Source: Polyangiaceae bacterium
GTDB lineage: Bacteria > Myxococcota_A > Polyangia > Polyangiales > Polyangiaceae
DNA: 64,000 nucleotides
Reading direction: 5' to 3'
NCBI GenBank assembly: GCA_041389725.1
Contig: JAWKRG010000009.1
Location: forward strand, 186,001 to 250,000
This document shows positions 51,041-60,088 of this stretch, one piece after another. The notes below the pieces were generated by a model. The model saw only the letters and a list, made by a program, of their open reading frames with translations, was not told where the DNA came from and made no database searches. Numbering within the stretch: the first letter of the stretch is position 1; every line of letters begins with the position of its first letter. The position numbers were made by a program, and so were the translations under genes.

Positions 51041-52999
51041 GTGGCGGAAAGCGCCGACAGCGAGGGTTCCGAGCGAGGTCGCGGCACGCGCGGCTTCGCG
51101 CTGGCGCTCGGAGCACTCGTTGCGGCGCACCTGGCGCTGCTAGCGCACTTCGCGCCGCCCTCGGTGCTGTTCAGCCGTGAGCCCGTCGTCACCGTCGACT
51201 ACGCGCTGCACGTGTATCAGGTCGATCGCGCGCGCCAGGCCTTCGCCGAGCATCACGCGCTGTGGGCCTGGGATCCCTTCGTGCTGGCCGGCCAGCCCGC
51301 GGGCGTGGTCGAAGATCTCACCAGCAAGGGCACCGAGCTGTTCGTGCTCGCGCTGCAGGGCCTGGGAGTACCCTGGGGCATCGCGTTCAACCTGTTCATC
51401 TTGCTCGTGCATCTGCTCATGCCCCTGACGGCTTGGGCAGTGGGGCGACTGATGAAGCTGAGCCGGTTCGAAGCCTTGGTGCTCTACGGCGCGTGGGTGT
51501 GGCTCTGGTTCTTCGATTCCTTCCTGCACTGGTCCTGGTGGATCGGCATGATCACTTGGTCCTTTGCCAGCTACGCCATCGTGCTCTTCGTCGCACTCTT
51601 GTGGCGCGCGCTGCGCGACCCACCGCTCTACTATCTCGTGGCCCTCGGCGTGCTGACGCCGGTGCTCGCGATCGTGCATCCCTTCGCGGGCATCACGCTC
51701 TTGCCCGTCGCGCTAGCCCTGGTGGTGCAGCGTCGCAAGGCCCTCGACCGCACGCGCGTGCTCGGTCTTCTGCTCGTGGCGCTGGCCGCGGCGGCCACGG
51801 CGCTGATCTGGGCGCCCGTCACGTTGCGCTTCAAGCACTACGTGGGCGACGTGGACACCTTCTTCAACGCCACGCTGTCCTTCCTCTTCTATGACAGCTT
51901 CGATTTGCTGAAGGATGGCCGGCAGACTGGCGGGCCCATGCGCGCTGCGGTGCGCACCCTTTGCTTCGTCGCGGCGGCGATTGGTCTCGTCCAGTGGCGC
52001 CGCGACAAGGACGAGCGCTTCTGGCCCATGGCCTGGCTCACGGGCAGTGCGCTGCTCATGGCCTACGCGACGGCGTACTCCTGGACCGGGCGCCAGACGC
52101 AGCCCTATCGCCACATCGGCCCGGCCATGCTCGCCGCAGCGGTGCCAGCGGCGGTGGTCCTCTGGCGCGTATTCAGACCCCGGCAAGTGCGTGGCTACCC
52201 CGCGTCGGCGCAGATCGCGCTGTTGCTCTTGGCCGTCATCGGCGTACCGCGCTTGGTGCGCACCGTGCTTCACTACGTGCCCGAGCTCTTGCCGGAGCAA
52301 GTGGAGCGCAGCAAGCTCGATCTGCTCAGCTCGCCCTTGGTCGGGCTCAATGAACCGAAGCCCGTCCCCATGCGTCATCATGGCGCGTTGCCAGAGCAGC
52401 GCGCAGTGCGGGACTGGCTGGTCGAGAATCACCGGGGCCGTGGCCGAGTGGTGACCAACGACTGGGTGCTGGGCGAGTACTTGGTCGTGGCCGCGGGGGT
52501 GCCGGTGCTCGGGGGCATCACCGAGCGCAACGTGCCGCACGTGGACGCGCACCTGTTTCGCAGGGAAAGAGAAGGCAATCTGGGGCCCGAGGGCCTGCGC
52601 GACTACTTCCGCACCTACGCAGTGGGCTTCGTGGTGCTCGGTGGCGACTATGGTCCCGTCGATGCGCGTCGCGAGCTGCTCGAGCCCGTCGTCAACCTGA
52701 AGGGCTACCGCGTGTATCGCACTCGCGAAGAACCGAACTACTTCGCCGAGGGCTCGGGCGTCGTTCGCGAGCAGCGCGTCAACCACCTGTTCGTCGACGC
52801 CGCTTCCGGCTCTTCCGTCATGCTGCGCTTTCACTACATGGAGAGCCTGCGCTGTCGCCCCGACTGCACCGTCCTTCGTGCGGAAGTGCCCGGCGATCGC
52901 GTCGGGTTCCTCCGCATCGAGCACCCACCCGCAAGCTTCGAGATCTACAACGACTACAGCGACACGCGCTTGGCGACTTCGAGCACGCCGCCGCGATAG
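51041..52999 (+). CDS. Large polytopic membrane protein (YfhO/GT-C-like)
   Basis: 652 residues from a GTG at 51041. After helix 1, VDYALHVYQVDRARQAF and WDPFVLAGQPAG match the first-loop pattern of YfhO-like/PTPS-related membrane proteins. About eleven helices run to residue 440, then a soluble domain (VVTNDWVLGEYLVVAAGVPV, then GGITERN) resembles the C-terminal domain of these proteins. Divergent from the gene at 49245 over 56 bp. The 3' end overlaps the next gene by 46 bp tail to tail. Function unknown. Confidence 0.75.
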   Translation: MAESADSEGSERGRGTRGFALALGALVAAHLALLAHFAPPSVLFSREPVVTVDYALHVYQVDRARQAFAEHHALWAWDPFVLAGQPAGVVEDLTSKGTELFVLALQGLGVPWGIAFNLFILLVHLLMPLTAWAVGRLMKLSRFEALVLYGAWVWLWFFDSFLHWSWWIGMITWSFASYAIVLFVALLWRALRDPPLYYLVALGVLTPVLAIVHPFAGITLLPVALALVVQRRKALDRTRVLGLLLVALAAAATALIWAPVTLRFKHYVGDVDTFFNATLSFLFYDSFDLLKDGRQTGGPMRAAVRTLCFVAAAIGLVQWRRDKDERFWPMAWLTGSALLMAYATAYSWTGRQTQPYRHIGPAMLAAAVPAAVVLWRVFRPRQVRGYPASAQIALLLLAVIGVPRLVRTVLHYVPELLPEQVERSKLDLLSSPLVGLNEPKPVPMRHHGALPEQRAVRDWLVENHRGRGRVVTNDWVLGEYLVVAAGVPVLGGITERNVPHVDAHLFRREREGNLGPEGLRDYFRTYAVGFVVLGGDYGPVDARRELLEPVVNLKGYRVYRTREEPNYFAEGSGVVREQRVNHLFVDAASGSSVMLRFHYMESLRCRPDCTVLRAEVPGDRVGFLRIEHPPASFEIYNDYSDTRLATSSTPPR

Positions 53000-54105
53000 C
53001 CCCAGCGCAGCAAGCCCTGCAACGCGCGACTCTCGTCGAGGCCCGAGCGCAGCACCCAGTGCATGGCGAGCTGCAGCGCGCGTCGCGAGGCTGCGGGCAG
53101 CGACACGCGACGAGCCAGGGCCGCCGTATACACGGCCGCGTTCCCTGCGCTGAGACCCCCGCGCGCCGCGGCGCGAGCAGCGTGGGTCCCCGCCAGCATC
53201 CCCGAAGCGAGCGCGTGCCAGATGCCTTCACCAGTGAAGGGATCGACCAAGCGCGCCGCATCGCCTGCGCAGAGCAATCCCGGTGCCGCTTGCGGCGGCG
53301 CGAAGCTCGCGACGGGCAGGGGCCAGGTTCGCGGACGGCCCAGGGCCCGGGCGCGCGCGAAGCGCTCGGGGTGCGCCTGCAAGAACTGGTCGAGCAGCTC
53401 GCCGAGATGACGCCCGCCCCGACGATAGGCATCGGCGCGCTGATACACGCCGACGTTGCACACGCCGTCGACCGCCGGAAAGCACCAGCCATAACCAAAG
53501 GGAAGAAATCGCTCGAAGTAGTGCTCGCTCGTGGTCTGTGCTTCGCCGAGGGTGACGCCCTCGAGGTAGAGCGTGCGGGCCACTGCCAAGGAGCGCGCCT
53601 TCGGCGGCCGAGGCACCAGCCGCCACGCGAGCGAACCGGGACCATCCGCTGCGATGAGCACGCGACCGTACAGTCGACCCGTCGCGGTGACCACGTGCGC
53701 ATCCCGCGGCGTGGCCACGATGCCGCTCGCGGCGACGCCCTCGCGCAGCTCGGCTCCCGACGCCAGCAGCGCATTGCGCAGCGCGAGGTCGAGGTGTCGA
53801 CGCGGTGCGATCAATCCGGGCTCCGCGTAGTCGCGTTCGATGCGTTCGCCCCCGGGCAGCACCGCCGCCGCGCGCTTCACGATGGCGTGGGGGCCCGCGA
53901 GGATTTCGTCCAGCGCGCCGAGCTCGCGACAGAGCTCCACGCCGTGGTTCGAGACCGCGTCGCCGCAAGTCTTGTCCCTCGGAAAGCGCGCGCGGTCGAC
54001 CACCAGCACGCTCGCGCCCGCGCGCCGCGCCGCAATCCCCGCCGCCGCGCCCGCAGGACCCGCGCCGATGATGAGTACGTCTGCATCCGTGCGGGGTCCC
54101 GTCAT
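52954..54105 (-). CDS. Geranylgeranyl reductase family flavoprotein
   Basis: 383 residues. The FAD-binding Rossmann start is DVLIIGAGPAGAAAGIAARR, with the CGDAV motif near residue 47, FGYGWCFP in the substrate domain, and CAGDAARLVDPFTGEGI. This set is typical of geranylgeranyl reductases, which saturate isoprenoid chains of lipids or quinones, and of related halogenase-like oxidases. A prenyl substrate would fit the mevalonate genes in the window, but they are 20 kb apart. Confidence 0.88.
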   Translation of the reverse strand: MTGPRTDADVLIIGAGPAGAAAGIAARRAGASVLVVDRARFPRDKTCGDAVSNHGVELCRELGALDEILAGPHAIVKRAAAVLPGGERIERDYAEPGLIAPRRHLDLALRNALLASGAELREGVAASGIVATPRDAHVVTATGRLYGRVLIAADGPGSLAWRLVPRPPKARSLAVARTLYLEGVTLGEAQTTSEHYFERFLPFGYGWCFPAVDGVCNVGVYQRADAYRRGGRHLGELLDQFLQAHPERFARARALGRPRTWPLPVASFAPPQAAPGLLCAGDAARLVDPFTGEGIWHALASGMLAGTHAARAAARGGLSAGNAAVYTAALARRVSLPAASRRALQLAMHWVLRSGLDESRALQGLLRWGYRGGVLEVAKRVSL

Positions 54106-54139
54106 CTCTCGGCACGCGTTCTAGCAAGGATCGAGGGCA

Positions 54140-54199
54140 GGGGTCTAATCGCGCGCCGGGCAAGGACGGCTACTCATGCGAAGGGCGGCTCGGCCGCGC
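54140..54199. repeat. 60-bp direct repeat, left copy
   Basis: Starts GGGGTCTAATCGCGCGCCGG and ends GGCTCGGCCGCGC; 58 of 60 bases match the copy at 59354-59413. The copy includes the last codons and stop of the TetR gene. The pair brackets 5.2 kb containing tetR, the esterase-like lipoprotein and the PEP-utilising protein genes. Confidence 0.9.
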
Positions 54200-54757
54200 G
54201 TGGCGACAGTCTCCTTCGAGCAGCTTCCTGGCCACCCAGGCCACGCTGTCAGACGCCTCGTCGTGCTCGATGCCGAGCAGCGTGCGGAAGGCATTGCGAG
54301 CGGCCGAGCTGAAGAGAATGGTCAGAATCCGCGCCGTGTGCTCTCGCTCTTCGTCGTCCAGTCCGCGGCCATGCGCGGCGACGATGCTTCTGACCAGCTC
54401 GATGCGCTCAGGCACAGGTGGCTGGACGGCTTGGATCGCGGCGACCACCGCACGGATACGCTCGTCTTCGTCGCTGTTGCGCGCCCAGACGGCGCGGCCT
54501 GCTTCCAACACTTCGTCGAGGCTTTTCGCCTGCGCGACGGCGTCGATGCCGATCTGCTCGCGGTAGCGTGCTCCCACCGCGTCGACGATGGCGCGCACAT
54601 TGGCGAAGTGACGGTAGACGGTGGGTCGCGAGACTCCGCTCAGTCGCACGACCTCCTGGATGGATAGCTCGGTGATGTCGCGCGCGATGATCTCAACCGC
54701 TGCGTCGAGGATCCGCTCCTTGGTCAACTCGACCTGGTCGGTCCGGAGGTCACCCAT
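54170..54757 (-). CDS. TetR-family transcriptional regulator
   Basis: 195 residues from the ATG at 54757. The N-terminal HTH is clear (ILDAAVEIIARDITELSIQE, then VVRLSGVSRPTVYRHF). The C-terminal ligand domain is typical in size. A GTG at 54784 would lie inside a predicted operator, so the ATG is preferred. It is divergent from the esterase-like gene, with two inverted repeats in the gap, and probably represses both itself and that gene. The inducer is unknown. Confidence 0.92.
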   Translation of the reverse strand: MGDLRTDQVELTKERILDAAVEIIARDITELSIQEVVRLSGVSRPTVYRHFANVRAIVDAVGARYREQIGIDAVAQAKSLDEVLEAGRAVWARNSDEDERIRAVVAAIQAVQPPVPERIELVRSIVAAHGRGLDDEEREHTARILTILFSSAARNAFRTLLGIEHDEASDSVAWVARKLLEGDCRHARPSRPSHE

Positions 54758-54777
54758 GTCGACCAGCCTATCATGGG

Positions 54778-54827
54778 GAGACACTTTGTCTCACATTTGT
54801 GTTGACGAAGTGTCTCTTAGTGAGACA
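54778..54827. promoter_or_regulatory. Two putative TetR operators
   Basis: TGTCTC-N5-GAGACA (54811-54827) and GAGAC-N5-GTCTC (54778-54792) share the GAGAC/GTCTC half site. They lie in the 82-bp gap between tetR and the divergent lipoprotein gene. Spacing and position fit TetR-type autoregulation with control of the neighbour. Confidence 0.75.
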
Positions 54828-54839
54828 GACTGTATTGTT

Positions 54840-56615
54840 ATGAGCGAACGACACTGGAAAGCGTGGGTTTTGTGGTTCAGCCTTCTCGCCGCGGGGAGTG
54901 GGTGCAGCGAGGAGAACTCGAGTGGCGGGGCGGGCGGCTCGGGCCAGGCGGGGGCTGCGGGCGCCGGGGGCTCTGCAGGGGGTGCCGGCGTCGACCACCT
55001 TTTCGCGCTGTACGCGTGCGAGACGCGCCTGGCGTCCTTTTGCCCTGATGGAGACATTGCCCACTTCGACCGCGAGGCGTTCCGAGACATCTACGTCGAT
55101 CCCTTCGGCGCCGGTCCGGCGGTCGGGGTCTATGCCAACTCGGACACCGGAAGCCACCATGCCTTTCTCGTGCCGCAGTGTGAGGATGCTTCGATCCCCG
55201 AAGTCGTCGACGCAAACAGCGGCGTCGATCCCGCCAATTGGAAGTGCCCGGATGGCACGCCGACGCTGCGCTGCACCGACGGTACGCGGCCCGTGGCACA
55301 CTACATGGAAGCCAAGGATCCGAATTCGACGAAATGGATCATCGGCATTTCGGTGGGCGGCAGGCAGTGCTGGGGCGATGACTGCGTCGTGGCGATGGCA
55401 ACCGACACGCACCGCTTCACCAGCGCCCTGCATGGAGGCGGCGACTTTGGGGATCCGGGTAAGCCCACGATCGATCGCAAGTTCTCTTCCGGCCTGTTCC
55501 AGCTGAGTGATTTCAACGACTACCATCGCGTGAGCATCGAACAGTGTTCCGGCGGGCGAGGCATCGGCACTGGCGCTGGCGTTGCCCACCACGAGGGGCT
55601 GGAAATCCCGGTGCACCACCATGGCAGCAGCATCGTGCGCGCCACCCTCGATCACGTCTTTCGCATGGCCTCCGCGCCGCCGACCCAAATCGTGTTCGCC
55701 AGTCATTCCAACGGCAGCCGCGGTGCCTACACCGAGGTCGACGGCTGGAAAGCGTGGATTGACGCCCACAAGCTCACCGGCACTGACGTAGACGTGCGGC
55801 TCTTCGCGAATAGTCTCGTCCACAGCAACGCCGACATCGAGTTCTGCAACGTCGATCCGTCCTGCAAGAACCTTCTCGACTCCTTCGACCACGCTACCGA
55901 CAGCTGGGACGCGCTGTCGGGTACCGTGTCCGCTCCCGGGTCGAAGGACTTGGGCGTGGTTTGCGGCACAGGCATCGCCTCGTGTCTTGGCGATGGCTCC
56001 AAACCCTACGCCGAAGTTGCTGCCGACGGCGTCTCCTTCGACACCAAGGACTACCGGTCCGGCGGCGACGAGGGCAACGCGGCTGCGGAGTGGAAGGTGG
56101 TGCCCGACGCCTCTTGCATGAGTGCCCACCCCAAGGAGCCCTCGGCCTGCCTCGATGCAATTCACGTCATGCTTTACCACTTGTCGACGCCGACCTTCTT
56201 CGCCTGGTCGGGCTACGACCGGACGATGCGCACTGGCAACACGACGGCCACGTCCTCCGCCTACGAGGTCTTCTCACCGCCGGAGTATCGAGGTCGCGTC
56301 GTGGCCGCGGCAGCCGCGATGCGGCAGAGCAAGCCAGGCCAGAAAGACGCAGTCGGCCTGCCCGGTCACGGCGTGTGGGTAGATAGCACCGCCGACCACG
56401 AGGGACCGACGGACACCGACAAGCTCAATCGCACTCTCGAACTCGATGGCGCCCCTGGACAGATCGACTTGAAGGGAGCGCTCCGCGACTGGCTGCTTGC
56501 GACCGGCAGCCACGCGCCCTTGTGCATCTCCGACGGCAAGGCAACCGCGAACCCCAGCGGTTTCATGAACACCGACTACGGTGGCACCCCGGCGAGCACT
56601 GCAGATTGCTTCTGA
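54840..56615 (+). CDS. Lipoprotein, alpha/beta-hydrolase or pectinacetylesterase-like
   Basis: 591 residues from the ATG at 54840. The lipobox region is LLAAGSGC, then a Gly/Ala/Ser linker. The large domain contains HHGSSIVRATLDHVF followed by IVFASHSNGSRGAYTEVDGW, which resembles the nucleophile-Ser region of Notum/pectinacetylesterase-like hydrolases (GxSxG-like SHSNGSRG). It has about 16 cysteines, likely in disulfides. A secreted esterase is inferred with modest confidence. Controlled by the divergent TetR. Confidence 0.65.
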   Translation: MSERHWKAWVLWFSLLAAGSGCSEENSSGGAGGSGQAGAAGAGGSAGGAGVDHLFALYACETRLASFCPDGDIAHFDREAFRDIYVDPFGAGPAVGVYANSDTGSHHAFLVPQCEDASIPEVVDANSGVDPANWKCPDGTPTLRCTDGTRPVAHYMEAKDPNSTKWIIGISVGGRQCWGDDCVVAMATDTHRFTSALHGGGDFGDPGKPTIDRKFSSGLFQLSDFNDYHRVSIEQCSGGRGIGTGAGVAHHEGLEIPVHHHGSSIVRATLDHVFRMASAPPTQIVFASHSNGSRGAYTEVDGWKAWIDAHKLTGTDVDVRLFANSLVHSNADIEFCNVDPSCKNLLDSFDHATDSWDALSGTVSAPGSKDLGVVCGTGIASCLGDGSKPYAEVAADGVSFDTKDYRSGGDEGNAAAEWKVVPDASCMSAHPKEPSACLDAIHVMLYHLSTPTFFAWSGYDRTMRTGNTTATSSAYEVFSPPEYRGRVVAAAAAMRQSKPGQKDAVGLPGHGVWVDSTADHEGPTDTDKLNRTLELDGAPGQIDLKGALRDWLLATGSHAPLCISDGKATANPSGFMNTDYGGTPASTADCF

Positions 56616-56648
56616 CGAGCTGCCGAATCCCCAACCAGTTGCGGCCCA

Positions 56649-59219
56649 TCACTCGACTGTTAGCGCGCGAGTGATGGGCCGCGCCTGCAGACACAGCAGT
56701 CGACGATCGGCGTCGATGGCCCATTCGATGTCCCTCGGTGCGCCGAACCACTCGCGGCAGCGAGCCGCGAGCTGGGTCAGGGCGAGCAGCTGTTCACGGT
56801 CCAAGCACGGCTCACGGCGTCGGCTCGCAGGCACGACGCGGGTGACGACGCCAGCGGACGGATCGAATCGGAGTTCCGTGGGCTTGTCTGCCACTTGCTC
56901 CGTCACCACCATTCCAGCCGCGCTCACGGTGAAACGGTCCGGATCGACGGTGCCGGACACGACGGCCTCGCCCAGCCCCCAACTCGCTTCTACGACGTGT
57001 CCTCCGGAACTCGTACCGAACAGGACCCCCGCCACCGCGGCATCCACGAGGCGTTGCACCACCACGGCCATCTCCATCGCGCCCGAAAGACCCATTCGCC
57101 GGCGGTAGGCGCGCACTCCCGCGCCATCTGCAGACGCCCACACACGCCCGATGGCATCGCCGCACGTCGACAAGTCGCTGACTCCCAGGATCGTCAGGAA
57201 CTGACCTGCGTAGCTCGAATCGTATCCATCCTCGCTCGAACACGAGGAACGCACCGCCCACGGTCCCGCGATTCCCGCGAGGGCATGAGCGAGGCGCTCG
57301 CGGTGGACCCCGTCGCCCGCCGCGATGGCTTCGACGAAGGCTGCGTCGAGCGCGAGTCCCTCGGGCACTGCAACCGCGGCCGCGACCAACTCGGCGAGCT
57401 GGCACGCCTTGCCACCGAAGCGCGCGCGATCCCTGGCTGCGTCGAGGGTCACGAGCTCTCCCGGCGTTTCGCGCAGGCGTGGCTTGGCGGAGGGCGGGAG
57501 CGCTGACCGTTGCTCGGAAACTGGCGTGACTTCCGCACGCTGGGTAAGGACAGTAACCGTACCTGCTCCGCCATCGACGCGTACCAATGCGCCATCCGGT
57601 ACCGCGTCGAGAACTCCTTTGACGCCGACGACGCCAGGAATGTCGAACTCGCGGGCGCAGATGGCCGCATGGCAAACGAGCCCGCCGATTTCGGTGACGA
57701 CGCCGCTCGCCGATGCGAGCACCACGTTGAACATGGCGGCAGTAGTGCGGGCGACGAGGATGTCCCCCGCCCGGAAGCGCTCGAAGTCGTCCGGTCCGCG
57801 CACCACCCGGGCTACCCCCTCTACCACGCCGCGGCTCACCCCGTGGCCTGCGAGACCTTGCCCGATGATGGGATCGCCCTCTGCCTCGAAGCGAGACAAG
57901 AACGCCATGGAAGCTTCCACCACTCGCGCCACGGCAAGCGGAAATCGATCGATGGGGGGCGGCTGCGGCGGGGGGCCGACGAACCTCGGTGGCCGCAGTC
58001 GAGCCTGGCCCTTGCGCTCGTCGGTGTGCCTTCGGATCTCCGCTTCCGACGGCCCCCGGCCTGCGAGGAACGCGATTGCATCCTGGACGGTCAGATCGAA
58101 AGCGCTCTCGCGCTCGCTCGCGCGTCCGCGATCGACCAGTCGTTGCCCCACTTCCGCCATTGCGCGGCGACAGAGGCCCAACGCACGTGCGACCAAATGA
58201 ACGTCTGCCTCCCGCACCGCACCCGCTCGGCGTGCGTCGGCAAGCATCTCGTCCCACGCGGATCGATGCGCACGCGGAACCCGCTCGCGGATGCCAGCCG
58301 CCACGTCCTGACTCGCCGCTCGCGTGCGCGCCGACTCGTCGGCTCTGGTATCCGCCGCCACTCGGGCTCGGAGCGCCGCATGCCAGATCTCTGGGCGCTC
58401 TTCGAGCACGGCGTCGTACACGCTGATGCCGTTGACCGCATGGAGACCATACTCTGCGAGGTAGGCGTCGAGGTAGCGCCGCGCGGTGGGCGAGCGTGAT
58501 GCGATGCGCTCGGCGAGATCGGCCGATTCGCCGTTCAGCACGGATAGCGCGCCGTCCTTGGCCAAGGCCTCGACGATCCGAGCATAGCTGTCGAGGGGGC
58601 CCTGGGTCGCGTCCGAGAACCCTGCGAGCGCCCGAGCCGCCTCGGCGGCGTCCACCGCAGCCCAGCGCCTGCAGTGAACGAGATAGTCGCCTTGGGTGAC
58701 CGCGGTGATTGCCGAGTTGCGAAAGTGGCGGTGCAGGCAACGTCGCGCATGAGCGGCGAGGTCGCGCAACACGGTCGCGAGTGCTGCGTCGTCGAGGTCG
58801 GCTGGAATTCGGCGCACCTCTGCATCCAGTTCTCGCGCGATCCTGGGCGCGAGACTCTCGTCCCATTCGTCCCAGAGGGGCCGCCAAGGACGCTCCGCGA
58901 AGAGGCCTTCGGCTCGCCGCGTGCGTTCGCGCAGGCTGGGAACGATCGCGAACAGCAACGTCAGCAGCAGCTTGGGCGGGGGGCCTTTTGCCTCCGCAGG
59001 CCCACCGATGGGTTGCGGTGAGGTGAAGGGCCAGCCGTTGATGGTTGCGTGGCGGACCGTCTCCAGCGGCGCTCCGACGAACTCGAACCCCTCCGCGAAG
59101 CCCTGCTCGAAGGCATCGGCGTAGATGCTGTGAAAGAAGCGTCCAAGGGGATGGTTGCAGTGGGCTGCATCGAACTTCCAAGTTCCCGGCCCTGGTCTTT
59201 CCCATCGCACCTCCGACAC
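56649..59219 (-). CDS. PEP-utilising / pyruvate phosphate dikinase-like protein with rearranged domains
   Basis: 856 residues from a GTG at 59219 with GGAGGAG upstream. Residues 1-410 are a helical domain of unknown type (starts VSEVRWERPGPGTWKFD). About 445-560 is the phosphohistidine swivel domain with GGLVCHAAICAREFDIPGVV (His about 517). About 590-850 is the ATP-grasp domain, with FGGKACQLAELV, AVRSSCSSEDGYDSSYAGQF and ending in CLQARPIT. In PEP synthase and rifampicin phosphotransferase the order is ATP-grasp, substrate domain, swivel, so here it is rearranged. A phosphotransferase role on a small molecule is inferred. Confidence 0.85.
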   Translation of the reverse strand: MSEVRWERPGPGTWKFDAAHCNHPLGRFFHSIYADAFEQGFAEGFEFVGAPLETVRHATINGWPFTSPQPIGGPAEAKGPPPKLLLTLLFAIVPSLRERTRRAEGLFAERPWRPLWDEWDESLAPRIARELDAEVRRIPADLDDAALATVLRDLAAHARRCLHRHFRNSAITAVTQGDYLVHCRRWAAVDAAEAARALAGFSDATQGPLDSYARIVEALAKDGALSVLNGESADLAERIASRSPTARRYLDAYLAEYGLHAVNGISVYDAVLEERPEIWHAALRARVAADTRADESARTRAASQDVAAGIRERVPRAHRSAWDEMLADARRAGAVREADVHLVARALGLCRRAMAEVGQRLVDRGRASERESAFDLTVQDAIAFLAGRGPSEAEIRRHTDERKGQARLRPPRFVGPPPQPPPIDRFPLAVARVVEASMAFLSRFEAEGDPIIGQGLAGHGVSRGVVEGVARVVRGPDDFERFRAGDILVARTTAAMFNVVLASASGVVTEIGGLVCHAAICAREFDIPGVVGVKGVLDAVPDGALVRVDGGAGTVTVLTQRAEVTPVSEQRSALPPSAKPRLRETPGELVTLDAARDRARFGGKACQLAELVAAAVAVPEGLALDAAFVEAIAAGDGVHRERLAHALAGIAGPWAVRSSCSSEDGYDSSYAGQFLTILGVSDLSTCGDAIGRVWASADGAGVRAYRRRMGLSGAMEMAVVVQRLVDAAVAGVLFGTSSGGHVVEASWGLGEAVVSGTVDPDRFTVSAAGMVVTEQVADKPTELRFDPSAGVVTRVVPASRRREPCLDREQLLALTQLAARCREWFGAPRDIEWAIDADRRLLCLQARPITRALTVE

Positions 59220-59353
59220 GGCGCACTCCTCCTCACACCAATCATTGCCAAGCCTAGGGCAGTTCCGGTCTCCAGTGTCTTGCGATCTGCGTCTCCCTCG
59301 ACCGCCGTGGGTGCAATGATCAAACCTCCGGCGCAAGACGAGCCCGCAGAACT

Positions 59354-59413
59354 GGGGTCTAATCGCGCGCCGGCAAAGGACGGCTACTCATGCGAAGGGC
59401 GGCTCGGCCGCGC
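59354..59413. repeat. 60-bp direct repeat, right copy
   Basis: Nearly identical to 54140-54199, including a fragment of the 3' end of a tetR-like gene with no gene body attached. The 59220-59426 gap otherwise shows no coding sequence. Confidence 0.9.
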
Positions 59414-59426
59414 TTTGCGATGGGAA

Positions 59427-60086
59427 TTACTGTGGCAGCGGCGACGCGAGGTGCTTTTCGCAATCGATCTTGGGCGGCTCGGGATACACGCCACCCACGA
59501 TGCGTTCCATCGTCCAGGTGGATCCGTCGATCGAGAGTGGGATCGGCTTGGCGACTTTCCCGTCTGCGGTTCCGCAGTAGAAGTTCGTCACGTCGCAGTT
59601 CGGCCCCTTCAGGCTCGAAATATCCAACGTGGCCGGCGAGCCCGTGAGCGGATTGGCATCCGCTGGGACGTCCAGGGGTGGGAGATCCAGGTCAGCGCTC
59701 CCTGCCCCAGAAAGCGTGAAATCAAAATCCTGCGCGCTTCCTGTTGGTGTCTTGCGATCCGCGCTCTTCAAGGGCTGCAGGTGCCACGTGACGTACAATG
59801 TGCCGGTACCCGCCGCAGTCCAGTGCCCGCGCCGCCAGTGCCGACAAGAGACTTCGTACGCCCCGACATGGCGACCATTCTGCCACGGCCGCTGGGCAAG
59901 ACCAGCTGGGCACCGCCCTGTGGCAACCGCGATTCCGCGTGGGGCTATGACTGTCCAGCCGCCGGTGGCCATCGCCACGGCGGCCGGTGCGGCATCAGCG
60001 AAAGACCGCGGGATTTCGCTGGCACGCGAAGTGCGATCGAAGGAAGCCTGCCCCGCACGCGCGTGGGCCGCACACACGAGGTACAC
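59427..60086 (-). CDS. Hypothetical protein (possibly a degraded gene)
   Basis: 219 codons. The C-terminal half looks protein-like: GTLYVTWHLQPL, then a segment with PLDVPADANPLTGS, CDVTNFYCGT and IPLSIDGSTWTMERIVGGVY, ending SPLPQ. The N-terminal half lacks a recognisable signal peptide and has odd composition, so the start is probably wrong or an upstream frameshift has occurred. No family recognised. Located between the direct repeat and the Uma2 gene. Confidence 0.4.
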   Translation of the reverse strand: MYLVCAAHARAGQASFDRTSRASEIPRSFADAAPAAVAMATGGWTVIAPRGIAVATGRCPAGLAQRPWQNGRHVGAYEVSCRHWRRGHWTAAGTGTLYVTWHLQPLKSADRKTPTGSAQDFDFTLSGAGSADLDLPPLDVPADANPLTGSPATLDISSLKGPNCDVTNFYCGTADGKVAKPIPLSIDGSTWTMERIVGGVYPEPPKIDCEKHLASPLPQ

Positions 60087-60088
60087 TG

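Noticed and set aside
54621..54839. Upstream extension of the esterase-like gene across the tetR coding region
   Set aside because: The lipoprotein signal starts at the ATG at 54840 and the extension runs antisense through the tetR HTH.
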